A stretch of DNA of 64,000 nt. Source: Salinivirgaceae bacterium (GTDB lineage: Bacteria > Bacteroidota > Bacteroidia > Bacteroidales > SZUA-534). Position numbers and translations under genes: made by a program. The DNA lies in contig JAFYYA010000115.1 in NCBI GenBank assembly GCA_017557785.1, forward strand, positions 17,966 to 81,965, written 5' to 3'. Of this stretch, positions 16,237 to 26,200 are shown piece by piece (the stretch's first letter is position 1; each line of letters opens with the position of its first letter). Under the pieces are notes generated by a model, which did not search any database, was not told where the DNA came from, and saw nothing but the letters and a program-made list of their open reading frames with translations.

Positions 16237-17634
16237 TTATTTTACAAATTTAACCACTCTGTTACCAACCTTTGCAAGGTACAGACCAGATTTCAGGTCA
16301 GCTACGTTAAGAGTAGTAACGTTCTTAGCAGCCTTAACAGCTACACCGTTGATGTTGTAGATAACAACGTTAGCAGGCTCAGAAGTGTAAAGAACATTAC
16401 CAGCTACGTATGCATTGATAGCAGCAACTTCTGCAACAGCAACGCCACCTTTTTCTTTAACTTCTACACCGTCAACAGCTTTTGCGTCAGCTTTGATTTC
16501 CTTGCCGTCGATAGTCATCTTAACGTTCTTCAAGAATACGCTGTAGCTAACTTTCGGTTTGCTAGCACCCAGGTGCAGCTCCCAGAACCATCTCTTGTCT
16601 TTTACAGTATCAGCAACGTGTACCCAGTTTGGTTTGCCGTCTTTGTAGTGCTCAACTTTGTTGTCTTTATCTTTAGCTAAAGCCAAACCACCCCATTTTG
16701 CACCTTGGTTGTTTGCGCCAGTGAACATGTCAACGTGTGAAATGTTACCATTTGCTGAAGCAGCATAGTCAGTCCAGTAGTCAAATTCCAAAACAGCTTC
16801 GGTCGGAGATACGCAAGTGCTAGATACTGCGTCAAGTGCCCAGTAAGCAAAGAATTGTACGTCCCATGGATTAGCAGTTGCAGTGTCAATATCAAATGCG
16901 AATACGTCGTCAGCACCGAATTTTACAGGAGTGGCAACGAATTTTGTACCTCTAACGTTAGCAACGAAGTTTGCTTTTGCAACATTGGCAGCAGCTGTGT
17001 CAACCTTAGTCATGAATGTCTTGTAGTCAGTTTCAGTCATTGGCTCTGGCTCTTTTACTTCAGGAGCAGCTTCCAACTCAGCTTCTTCTGCGTCAGTTTC
17101 TTTAGTTTTAACCAACTCATCACCGTCAATATCAATTATGATATTACGCATCATAAGAGTACCATTAGATCTACCTATTGAAGCGTTAACAGCGAATGTA
17201 CGGATGGCGCCAGAAATGTTGAAAGGCTCACCAGTATAAGTCTGCCACTCTTCTTTGCACTCAAGTGTTGCCCAACCATCGTTGTTTACATAACTGTGCG
17301 GGTCAGCGTGACCTTGTGCGTTGAATTTAACGTCACCGTCACCTTCAGCTTTTCTGTAATCAAAGCTGATTGTGCAGCTACCACCACTAATCAATTCATC
17401 AGAGAACACAATGAAGAACTGAGAATCCCAGTCTTGTGCATCTGCTGCAAAAGTGTGAAGGCCGTATACGCCATTTTCAGGTTCGCACAATTCGGCAACA
17501 CCACCATTTGCTTCGTTACGCCAAATTTCTCCTTTTTTTGCTTTGTCAGGATCTGGAATGTTTGCTTTTGCAACATTCGAAGCCATGCCGCACATAACGG
17601 CAACAGCTAACATTGAAAGTAAAGTCTTTTTCAT
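16237..17634 (-). CDS. T9SS-sorted protein with two jelly-roll sugar-binding modules
   Basis: Secreted protein (465 residues from the ATG at 17634, chosen because it begins the signal peptide MKKTLLSMLAVAV, cleaved near AKA; the longer frame to 17793 would cross the promoter). Module 1 (about 36-170) contains WDSQFFIVF, GHADPHSY and EEWQTYTG. Module 2 (about 225-375) contains NPWDVQFFAYW and KNVKMTIDG. They are joined by a Glu/Pro-rich linker (about 178-205). The first module resembles the beta-sandwich (CBM4_9-like) in the two lipoproteins at 37719 and 49450. Residues about 390-465 are a T9SS C-terminal domain (YNINGVAVKAAKNV, ending KVGNRVVKFVK). The protein would thus be displayed on the cell surface or released by T9SS. 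It lies directly after susD, where a surface glycan-binding lipoprotein normally lies. No catalytic motif is seen. Confidence 0.72.
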   Translation of the reverse strand: MKKTLLSMLAVAVMCGMASNVAKANIPDPDKAKKGEIWRNEANGGVAELCEPENGVYGLHTFAADAQDWDSQFFIVFSDELISGGSCTISFDYRKAEGDGDVKFNAQGHADPHSYVNNDGWATLECKEEWQTYTGEPFNISGAIRTFAVNASIGRSNGTLMMRNIIIDIDGDELVKTKETDAEEAELEAAPEVKEPEPMTETDYKTFMTKVDTAAANVAKANFVANVRGTKFVATPVKFGADDVFAFDIDTATANPWDVQFFAYWALDAVSSTCVSPTEAVLEFDYWTDYAASANGNISHVDMFTGANNQGAKWGGLALAKDKDNKVEHYKDGKPNWVHVADTVKDKRWFWELHLGASKPKVSYSVFLKNVKMTIDGKEIKADAKAVDGVEVKEKGGVAVAEVAAINAYVAGNVLYTSEPANVVIYNINGVAVKAAKNVTTLNVADLKSGLYLAKVGNRVVKFVK

Positions 17635-17763
17635 ATTCGAAAAATTTTTTGTTAATAACACGAAGCAAAAATACATATATTTTTTAATACGGTGTTCTCT
17701 CAATGGGTATTTTTTTACATCCAAAAAAGGTTGGTTGATAAAAGAAAAGCCGTAATTGGCAAT

Positions 17764-17794
17764 CAAAGGTAGAAAAGCGCAATAAGATTTCAAT
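17764..17794 (-). promoter_or_regulatory. Promoter of the T9SS jelly-roll gene
   Basis: Minus-strand TACCTTTG (17771-17764) with ATTG at 17794-17791 and a 19-base spacer. A second -7-like box, TATTTTTG at 17673-17666, lies closer to the ATG and may be an alternative start site. The strong separate terminator before it suggests independent transcription from susD. Confidence 0.5.
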
Positions 17795-17809
17795 CGTTTC
17801 TCCTGCTTT

Positions 17810-17834
17810 GTGCAGATAGCTTCAGCTTGCGCAA
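17810..17834. repeat. Short palindromic dispersed repeat, copy 2
   Basis: GTGCAGATAGCTTCAGCTTG followed by CGCAA; 25 bases, similar to the copy at 16120-16144, and likewise about 21 bases beyond a terminator in the minus-strand direction. Confidence 0.45.
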
Positions 17835-17855
17835 AAAGAAGTATAAATCAAAAAA

Positions 17856-17884
17856 AAGAGATGCCCGATTTTCGGGCATCTCTT
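17856..17884 (-). terminator. Terminator downstream of susD
   Basis: Perfect 13-base stem AAGAGATGCCCGA / TCGGGCATCTCTT with a TTT loop and a T-rich exit on the minus strand (A run 17851-17857). It closes the susC-susD transcript. Confidence 0.88.
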
Positions 17885-17911
17885 GTAAATGGATTTATGT
17901 AATCCTAATAA

Positions 17912-19705
17912 TTACCATCCAGGATTTTGTACAAGACTTGAGTTAAGTGACATTGCACGTTTCGGGAAAGGCAGCAATTCGTGTTTGCCTTTCTTGAAAC
18001 CAAGTGCGTCGCCATATGTTTTTACCCACAGGTCAGCTTCTTGGTTCTCAATTTTCTCTACAATAACACCTTTGTGTACGGTCGATGCATCTTTTTCTCC
18101 GTATTCACCAATGGTAGTCCATTGTTCCGTCTTAGCATCATAAACGATGTTGATGAGGTCACCCCAAGAAGGCAGATATTCGTCTTGGTGTTCCAATGTC
18201 TCAGTTTTACCCCAGCGAACCAAATCAACAAAACGGCAGCCTTCAAGCCACAGCTCAAACTCTTTTTCGTTTTGCACAGCTTCAAGAGAAAGTGCTGAAG
18301 AAACGGTTTTTGACTCAGCACGTTTCTGAACATCGTTAAGAGCTTTCAAGCCGTCACCGCTGGTCTCACCAAGCTGTGCGCAAGCCTCAGCATACATAAG
18401 CAGCACTTCGGCGTAACGCATAATGCTGGCATTGCGGTTGAGGTGGCCGTCGTCCAATTGGTCGCCCTGATTCGGGTGAGCATTGATTTTATAGGTGAAA
18501 TAGCCTGCATTTGCATAGATATCATGGGTAATACCACGATTCTTGTCTTTTGCTTTTGCATCGGTTTTGCCAGGAGTGAAGTTGTCACCATCTGCTTCCC
18601 ATTGCAAATCATAAAGCATCTCATCATAGGTCTTAATCCATGCCTTGCGGCGGGCTGATTCCATACCATCGTTAGCTATCAGAGCTTCAGCAAATGCTTG
18701 TGAAGGGTTAAGCCAACCCCATCCACCGGCAAAGATAGACTGGTCTTTAAGGAATCGGTTGTTTACGTAGTCACCACGCCATGTGAATGTGCTGTGGTCG
18801 TTCCAACCACCGCGCTCTGTGCGCTCGTATTGGCCTGTGAGGGATGTGCCGTCGTAATTGAATTCGAAGATTGCTTCTGACGAGCCTTTGCCATCAGCGT
18901 GACCGATGGTAATCATTTTCTCTGATGGAACAAGAGCATAGTTGCCGGATTCAATGATCTCTTTAAGTGCGGTTTTGGCACCGGCATAGTCTTTTTTCCA
19001 GAGAAGAGCCTTGCCCTTTACTGCAAGAGCAAAACCTTTAGTGATTCTTACCGCACCTTCGTAGTCATCTTGGCCATCGCGCCACTCAAGGTCATCAGCA
19101 GCCAATTGGGCCTCTTTGGCAACCCAATCCATAACGGCAGCTTGCGACTCAGAATTGGCAGGACGGTCGGCGGGTGTCAGCACGGTCTCAACAATCGGAG
19201 GAGTACCCCAGTAGATGCCGAGGATCATATGGTCGAAGGCGCGCATTGCACGGGCTTCAGCCACACATCTCTTTTGAGTCTTGCTGAGTTCGCCTAAGCG
19301 TTCTTCAGTAAAGTTGTTGATCACATAGTTGCACTTCAGAATTGAAGTGTACAATACTGAATAGGCATCTTCAATGTCAAGATTGTCATATCCATGTACA
19401 AATTGATGCATCATGCGTTGTTCCACGCAGTCATCAGTACCTGAACCACCAAGCCAGATGTCGTCACCCATCCAGTTGGTCAATGCAAAGTAGGGACCAT
19501 AGTTGTAGCTGGTGTATGCGTGAGAGAACAATTTCTGTGTTGTGGCATAAACAATTGTAACGGCACTCTCAGCATCTTTGTCAGTTTTATAGAAATCTTC
19601 AAAAGATATTACACCTTTCTGAGGAATATCCAGCTCGTCTTGGTTGCAGCCCGTAATGGCAAGAGCACTTGCTGCAACTAATAACAAATATTTATTCTTT
19701 TTCAT
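17912..19705 (-). CDS. SusD/RagB family surface glycan-binding lipoprotein
   Basis: Outer-membrane lipoprotein (597 residues) that forms a lid on the SusC barrel and captures oligosaccharide. The lipoprotein signal is MKKNKYLLLVAASALAITGC, with Gln-Asp-Glu after the Cys fitting a surface-export signal. The TPR-rich core follows, with EARAMRAFDHMILGIYWG, ASIMRYAEVLLMYAEACAQL and, near the end, EFELWLEGCRFVDLVRWG, a common SusD signature. The C-terminus PFPKRAMSLNSSLVQNPGW is the usual family ending. It is 13 bases after the partner susC and before a terminator. This pair is unlike the two tandem cassettes in sequence, so it may serve a different oligosaccharide. Confidence 0.93.
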   Translation of the reverse strand: MKKNKYLLLVAASALAITGCNQDELDIPQKGVISFEDFYKTDKDAESAVTIVYATTQKLFSHAYTSYNYGPYFALTNWMGDDIWLGGSGTDDCVEQRMMHQFVHGYDNLDIEDAYSVLYTSILKCNYVINNFTEERLGELSKTQKRCVAEARAMRAFDHMILGIYWGTPPIVETVLTPADRPANSESQAAVMDWVAKEAQLAADDLEWRDGQDDYEGAVRITKGFALAVKGKALLWKKDYAGAKTALKEIIESGNYALVPSEKMITIGHADGKGSSEAIFEFNYDGTSLTGQYERTERGGWNDHSTFTWRGDYVNNRFLKDQSIFAGGWGWLNPSQAFAEALIANDGMESARRKAWIKTYDEMLYDLQWEADGDNFTPGKTDAKAKDKNRGITHDIYANAGYFTYKINAHPNQGDQLDDGHLNRNASIMRYAEVLLMYAEACAQLGETSGDGLKALNDVQKRAESKTVSSALSLEAVQNEKEFELWLEGCRFVDLVRWGKTETLEHQDEYLPSWGDLINIVYDAKTEQWTTIGEYGEKDASTVHKGVIVEKIENQEADLWVKTYGDALGFKKGKHELLPFPKRAMSLNSSLVQNPGW

Positions 19706-19718
19706 AATTCTTTAATTT

Positions 19719-22700
19719 TTAGAAAGTAAGGTTAACACCAAAGATAACTTGTTTAGCTGTCGGGTAAGTACCATTATCAATACCAAGAGAGCTAAAGGTA
19801 TATGAGTTGTTGGCATTTGCAGCTTCCGGATCAAGACCTGGGTATTTGCTGAAAGTGATGAAGTTCTCAAGTGAAGCAAACACGCGCAGACGGCTGATGT
19901 AAACTTTGCTCAGCAACTCTTTGGGAAGTGTGTAACCCAACTGTATTTGTTTGATTTTGAAATATGCTCCGCTGAACATGGTTAAGTCAGAACTGAACGT
20001 ATTCTTGTTCCATCCTTTTTTAGTTATGACAGGGAACTTACCGCTCTTGCTTTCTTCATCCCAAGCATTCTCGTAGAACCAGCTGTAGAAGTTGCAATAC
20101 GGACGGTCGGTACGCCAGCCTTGTGGCAGAATCTTGTTGCCTGCTACACCTGTGCCAAATACAGTGAAGTCAAATCCTTTGTACTCCATATTGATGGTGA
20201 TACCATAGTTGAGTGTTGGCAGACCGCAACCCAAATCAGTCATATCACTTTCGTTGGCTTCAAATTTGCCGTTACCATCAATGTCAACAAAGATAGGCAG
20301 ACCAACAGAATCCAATCCTTGGGTCTTGTGGCCGAAGAAATGCCACAGCGGTTTGCCAACAACGCACTCGGTAGTGATGTTTGAACCCTGAAGTCCTGTA
20401 CCGGTGAGTTTGTCAACGGTCGGGTCAAGATAGGTGAGCTCATTCTTAAGTGTTGCCATATTGGCGTTAACTGAATATGAGAAGTCGCCAATTTTATCTT
20501 TCCAGCCAAGTTCAATTTCAAGACCTGTATTCAAAACTTCACCTGCGTTTGACATAGTGCTGCGTACACCTGTTTCAAACAGCGGAGTGATTGAAATCAG
20601 CAAGCCTTTGGTTGTCTTTCTATACCAGTCAATGCCCAAAGAGAGTCTGCTGTTAAGGAAGCGTGCGTCCAAACCAACGTCGATTTGTTCAGACTCTTCC
20701 CAATGCAGGTCTGGGTTAGCAAGTCCGTTTGGTTGTGAACCGTAGACTTGTGAGAATTCAGAGTTGAACTGATACCAGTCGTTGTTGCTGTTGATAACAG
20801 CTGCGTACTGATAGTTCTGAAGCACGTTGATGTTACCATTGCGTCCCCAAGAAGCACGAAGTTTCAAGAACGAAAGAATATCAGTGCTGATGTTGTCGGC
20901 AACAAAGCTTTCGTTGCTGATTGTCCATCCTGCAGAGAACGATGGGAACTTACCCCAACGGTTGTCTTTACTAAGTTTCGAAGAGTCGAATGCATCAGCA
21001 CGGAAGTTAGCTTGCAAGCTGTAACGATTATCGTAGCTGTAAGTGATACGTCCAAAGTATGAAAGGGCTTTTGACTCGCTTGTAACGCCACCTGTCGATT
21101 TACGCACGCCATCACCATCTTTCAAGTAGTCAAGATAGATGAAGTTGTCAGTATAACCTTTCAAAATGTCGCCGCCTTGAGCTTGTCCCCAAGTGTTGTC
21201 TGAATGTCTAACTTCCCACGACATACCAACCATTGCGCCAAAATCATGTACGTCGGCGATGGTTGTGTTGTAGTTTGCGAAGTTCTCCCAGTTGTAGAAG
21301 TAGTTGTTGCTTGATTCACTTCTAAGAGTGAATACATCAGCGTGAACGAATTCGTTAGCTACAAAAGGTACTTCATAGCTGCGTGAGTTCCGGAATCCGA
21401 AACGATATCCGAATCGTGATGTGTAGATAAGACCTTTAATCGGGTTGAAGTTCAAATATGCAAGTCCGCGGACATTCATGCCTTCTGATGGATTGTCGGT
21501 GCGGTCGCGCATAATGAATGGGTTCGATGACTGTGTTTGACCACTGATAGGTGATATTCTGTAGTATCTTTCACCATCGCCAAGCACTGCTCTATATGGA
21601 TATTCGCCATTTTCATCCATCTCACCTGGTCCGTATGGGCTTTCCAATGCGGCCTTCTGTGATGGTGTGAGTTGAGAGTCTTGTTTGTCAGGATCAACGT
21701 ATGGACCGAACAGCGGGTCTGAAGTAATGGCTGCAAGCATTGCAGAACCATTGTCGCTACGGTCGCTAATTGATGTTGTGCTCCATTTCTCAATAGAGTT
21801 GTTGGTTCCAACGGTTAACCATTTCTTGATTTTATAATCGGCATTCAGTTGGAACGATAAGCGTTTGTAGATGTCTTTGTCGCCAGTGAAGATACCATTA
21901 TTGTATACGTTGTTGATAGCGGCAAAAAAGCTTCCGCGTTCGTTACCACCTTGGAATCCTACAGTGTGGCGTTGGCTCCATGTCGGTTCAAACACTTCTT
22001 TACTCCAGTCAATGTCATCACCTTCATATCCGTTTGTGGTTTCCCAACCACCTTTAAGGAATCCGAGTTTTGTACCAAAGTCAATGTATTGCTCGGCATT
22101 CATCACTTTCAATTTGCGTGAGAGGCTGCTTAACTGCCATTGGCCGTTGTAAAATACGGTTCCGTCAGCAGCGCCGCCTTTACCAGTTTTTGTGGTAATC
22201 AGAATAACACCGTTACCTGCCTGTGCACCATAGATGGCGGCAGATGCGGCATCCTTCAGCACTTCAATAGACTCAATCATTTCAGGATCGAGGTATTGCA
22301 TGCTTTCAACCTTCAAACCATCAACAATAATCAGTGGGCCAAGGCTGCCAGAGTTCGAAGAAACACCACGAACGCGGATGTCGGGGGTAGAACCTGGGGC
22401 ACCGTTGGTGGCAATAATTTGCACACCTGCGGCTTTACCTTGCAAAGCTTGTGCCGCATCAGATGTGGCGCGGTTTGCCAAATCTTCGCTCTTTACTGAA
22501 GCAACAGAACCAGTAAGGTCGCTCTTCTTTTGGGTACCGTAACCTACAACCACAACTTCTTCCAAACCAACAAGGTCAGGATTAAGGCTGAGATTGTACG
22601 GACCAGCGCCGTTAACGGTGATTTCTTCAGTTGTATAACCAATGTAGGAAATCTGAAGAACATCGCCATCGGCGGCATTCATTTTAAATTCACCATTACC

Positions 22701-22880
22701 AGCGGTAATAGTACCATTTGTGGTTCCTTTGATAACCACGTTTGCTCCCGGAATGGGTTGTTGCGTTTCGTCAAGAACCGTACCCTTTACCTCATGTTGC
22801 TGAGCAAAGGCTCCGACGGATAGCAGCATCATTGGCAGTGCAAGCACTGCGCTTTTCCATAATAGATGCAATTTCATCAT
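19719..22880 (-). CDS. SusC/RagA TonB-dependent outer-membrane transporter
   Basis: TonB-dependent importer (1053 residues). It has a signal peptide ending AFAQ, a carboxypeptidase-D-regulatory-like domain (about 30-115, with GTVLDETQQPIPGANVVI and ISYIGYTTEEI), a plug domain (about 118-230, VVVVGYGTQKK and DIRVRGVSS then VLKDAASAAIYGAQAGNG) and a C-terminal 22-strand barrel ending in a terminal Phe (KQVIFGVNLTF). All parts are present, so it looks functional. The 5' leader carries an eight-base-arm hairpin (22986-23006). It is divergent from the regulator at 23225, and both share a 344-base spacer. Start is ATG at 22880, with an immediate second ATG at 22877. Confidence 0.95.
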   Translation of the reverse strand: MMKLHLLWKSAVLALPMMLLSVGAFAQQHEVKGTVLDETQQPIPGANVVIKGTTNGTITAGNGEFKMNAADGDVLQISYIGYTTEEITVNGAGPYNLSLNPDLVGLEEVVVVGYGTQKKSDLTGSVASVKSEDLANRATSDAAQALQGKAAGVQIIATNGAPGSTPDIRVRGVSSNSGSLGPLIIVDGLKVESMQYLDPEMIESIEVLKDAASAAIYGAQAGNGVILITTKTGKGGAADGTVFYNGQWQLSSLSRKLKVMNAEQYIDFGTKLGFLKGGWETTNGYEGDDIDWSKEVFEPTWSQRHTVGFQGGNERGSFFAAINNVYNNGIFTGDKDIYKRLSFQLNADYKIKKWLTVGTNNSIEKWSTTSISDRSDNGSAMLAAITSDPLFGPYVDPDKQDSQLTPSQKAALESPYGPGEMDENGEYPYRAVLGDGERYYRISPISGQTQSSNPFIMRDRTDNPSEGMNVRGLAYLNFNPIKGLIYTSRFGYRFGFRNSRSYEVPFVANEFVHADVFTLRSESSNNYFYNWENFANYNTTIADVHDFGAMVGMSWEVRHSDNTWGQAQGGDILKGYTDNFIYLDYLKDGDGVRKSTGGVTSESKALSYFGRITYSYDNRYSLQANFRADAFDSSKLSKDNRWGKFPSFSAGWTISNESFVADNISTDILSFLKLRASWGRNGNINVLQNYQYAAVINSNNDWYQFNSEFSQVYGSQPNGLANPDLHWEESEQIDVGLDARFLNSRLSLGIDWYRKTTKGLLISITPLFETGVRSTMSNAGEVLNTGLEIELGWKDKIGDFSYSVNANMATLKNELTYLDPTVDKLTGTGLQGSNITTECVVGKPLWHFFGHKTQGLDSVGLPIFVDIDGNGKFEANESDMTDLGCGLPTLNYGITINMEYKGFDFTVFGTGVAGNKILPQGWRTDRPYCNFYSWFYENAWDEESKSGKFPVITKKGWNKNTFSSDLTMFSGAYFKIKQIQLGYTLPKELLSKVYISRLRVFASLENFITFSKYPGLDPEAANANNSYTFSSLGIDNGTYPTAKQVIFGVNLTF

Positions 22881-22985
22881 ACAAAAGTTTTTGTTAATTA
22901 TTAAATAGATTAGTCACCAGCTGACGGGTTCTTGGAATCCGCCAGTTTTTCTTATATATGTTATGTGTGTTATATATCCCCATTT

Positions 22986-23006
22986 TTCGGATTACGAAAA
23001 TCCGAA
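22986..23006. repeat. Inverted repeat in the susC leader
   Basis: TTCGGATT / AATCCGAA with a five-base loop; no T-run follows in either direction, so it is more likely an operator or leader structure than a terminator. Confidence 0.5.
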
Positions 23007-23045
23007 TTGCCTTTAAGTCTGCAGTCGCAAAGTGTTTCATGATTT

Positions 23046-23077
23046 TTTGTGTTTGTAACATTTTTTGTCTATTTTTG
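23046..23077 (+). promoter_or_regulatory. Promoter of the HTCS gene
   Basis: TTTG (23046-23049), 20-base spacer, TATTTTTG (23070-23077): exact consensus. It leaves a 5' leader of about 140 bases. The -7 box overlaps the right half of the TGTAACA/TGTTACA motif. Confidence 0.72.
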
Positions 23078-23082
23078 TTACA
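23054..23082. promoter_or_regulatory. Candidate HTCS operator, site 1
   Basis: TGTAACA (23054-23060), 15 bases, TGTTACA (23076-23082). The same inverted pair with a 14-base gap occurs upstream of the first xus-like cassette at 27548-27575. Overlap with the promoter suggests autoregulation. The assignment to this regulator is inference. Confidence 0.5.
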
Positions 23083-23224
23083 TAATTTTTAATGAAATGG
23101 ACATACGATTTGGATATTTTATTGTATAATAAATGTTTATCGATTTTTAATTGTATTTTTTATATTTAATGACGGAATGTCGGACTGATACGGTATATTT
23201 CAAACAGCTGCATTTTTTTTAACT

Positions 23225-26200
23225 ATGAGGACGTTTTTCTTGCTATTTTGTTTTATTTCATTGTTTTGCTTTCCTGTGCAGGCAAATAATTGCGTGTTGT
23301 TCACTTCTGAGCGCGAGTTGCCTTCCAATATGGTTAATCAGGTTCTTCAAGACAGCGACGGCGTGATATGGATTGCTACCGAGGACGGTTTGAGTCGTTT
23401 TGATGGAGCTGATTTCATGACGTTCAGAAAGGATGATTCTGATTCTATTGCGCTAATTAACAATTATATAGAATTGATATATGAAGTTGGCGATGGCAAG
23501 TTTATTATAGGTACTCTTTCCGGACTTCAGCTTTATGATCATGCGTCTCGCAGTTTTTTTGATGTTCCTGCATATATCGACGGTGTGAAATTTCCGCAAG
23601 GTATGGATATCTCATGCATTGTGTGCGGAAGTGATAGTCTGGTGATGATCGGAACGTCAGGACATGGGATTTTTGTCCTTACGAATAGTGGCGATAGTTT
23701 GTCGCTGGTTCAGGATTCGGAATTGCTGCCAAACTGTTATTATATTGAAAAGATTATGCTTGACAGAAACAAAAACCTTTGGGTTTCGACGATGAACAAA
23801 GGGGTGTTTGTTCTAGATAGCAATCGTAAGATTATCGGCAGTTACGCATTTGGCGGTAATGAGTCATGTTTCTCATTCGTTGATGCGCCCGATGGGTATG
23901 TTTATATGGGCACATCGCAGGGTAATCTGCTAAAGTGTGATGTCGCAACCGGCAAGTTAGTGACAGTGGCGTCACAGCGTCAGGTGCGCAGTGCCATCAT
24001 GGATATTCGGATTGCCGATTCCACATCTCTTATGCTTGGCACTGATGGTGATGGACTTAAGATATTCAATACTGCGACGGGCGAGCTCTTTGATTATAAT
24101 TTGAGTCTGACGGGGTTGAATAGCCGAAAGTTGAAAGTGCATTCAATCATGCACGACAATCGCAACAATTTGTGGCTTGGATGCTTTCAGCAAGGGGTGG
24201 TCTTGGAGCCAGCGGCTGAAAATGAATTTGTTTTTGCCGGCAGTATGTCTCCGATCGCAAACACAATCGGTTCGTGTTGCGTGATGTCGGTCTTGTGTGA
24301 TGGCAATGACATTTGGGTTGGAACGGACAATGATGGCGTTTATCTGTTAAACAAAGACTTATCTCAAAAAAAACATTTCGAAACAGGCGTTTCTCCATCA
24401 TCAATTCCGCGCACAACTCTTTGTATATTCCGTGACTCCCGGCGTAATGTGTGGCTGGGTTCGTATTTGGGCGGATTGTGCCGTCTGAATGAGAATACGG
24501 GAAGGTGTGAGCCTGTGGAATTGGCTGATGAAGGTGATTTCAACCACGCCACAAGTGTCTATTGCATTGCCGAAGACGGTCGTCAGAATTTGTGGGTGGC
24601 ACTCAACGGAATCGGGTTCTGCCGAATTTCAATATTGACATCGGAACAAAAATTATTTCCTGCGATGCCAAGCGGTGTTGTGTATTCTGATTTAGCCAAT
24701 CAGTTGCCGCTTTCGTGGATTAATACGATGCTTATCACGGGAAATAGACTGTATTTCGGCGGATATGGCGGATTCGGATGTCTTGACATCGAGAATGAAG
24801 ATTTTGTGTCAGTTTTGGGTAGCAACCGTGTGCTGGCCGGCGAAGTTGTATATGCATTGCACGAAGGGGTTGACGGGAAAATATGGATAGGTACGGCGAA
24901 TGGGTTGCTGAGTTTTGATCCGCAGACGTGCGAAATCGTTAAATATACCACTTTGAATGGACTGCCGAGCAATTCGATATCGTCAATTGAAAGCGATGCT
25001 GACGGTAATTTGTGGATTAGTACCAATAGCGGCATAGCGTGTCTTAATGCACAAAACTATTCGTTCTCAAACTATTATGCGTCTGATGGTTTGCAATGTA
25101 ACGAGTTTAGTAAGTCCGCATCGGGGGTTAATGCTACCGGCCGGCTTTTCTTTGGCGGTGTTAACGGGCTCATCTGTTTCTATCCGCAAAAAATCAAGAA
25201 GCACTATTCGATTCCGAATATACGCCTGACTAATTTTTATATACATGATAAACCGGTAGCCAAGGGAATGCTTTCTGGCGGGAAGCAAATTGTCGACAGT
25301 GATATTTCTAAGGCAGAACATGTATACTTGTCGCATTCCGACAATTCGTTCAGCATTGAATTCTCAGCCATGGAATATGCGAATCCCAGCCGTATTACAT
25401 ATTTATATAATATGGATGGCAAGGGGTGGATTCATTTGCACCAAGGTGGCAATAAGGTGTCGTTCAGTAATATGAAGCCCGGAAAACATGAATTCAGCGT
25501 CAAAGCTGTTGATGCAAATTCTTTTTCGAAAACCAGAAAACTCATAATTCATATCACGGCGCCATGGTATGCGACTGTTGTCGCCTATATTGTGTATTTC
25601 TTGTTGGTGGCGGTCGTTATTATTGCTCTGATAGTGCATTTTCACCGAAACCGAATCTTGCGTATGGAAGTTCTTGAACACAAATACGCCGAAGATGTTA
25701 ACGAAGCAAAATTGCAATTCTTTATAAATATTTCGCATGAAATCCGTACACCGATGTCGTTGATTATTGGCCCTTTGCGTATGCTGATAAACTCTGATGC
25801 GGACCCGGTCCGTCAGCGGACTTATGATACTATCAAGCGGAACGCCGAGCGTATTCTGGGGCTAATTAACCAGTTGATGGATATTCGCAAAATCGACAAA
25901 GGGCAGATGCGGCTTAGTTTTACTGAGTGTGATATCGTGAAAATTGTCCGCGATGTGTGCGCAAATTTTGAATATCAGGCAAATGTTCAGGGGATTAGCT
26001 TGAATTTGGTTTCTAGTCATCCTGAAATTAAGGCCTGGGTTGATGCGGGTAATTTCGACAAGATAATCGTGAATATATTGTCGAATGCATTCAAGCATAC
26101 GCCGAGGAACGGTGTGATAAGTGTTTCTATTTCCGTAAACGATGATAATCAAGTCGATGGCGGCCATGCTGCTGGTTCTGTGGTTATCGATATTGAAGAC

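Larger units (their letters stand above)
22881..23224. other. Divergent regulatory region between susC (-) and the HTCS (+)
   Basis: AT-rich spacer without an open gene. It holds a hairpin near susC, a hairpin at 22986-23006, a clear promoter for the regulator at 23046-23077 and a paired TGTAACA/TGTTACA motif at 23054-23082. No consensus -7 box was found for the leftward susC, so its promoter may be activator-dependent. Confidence 0.6.
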
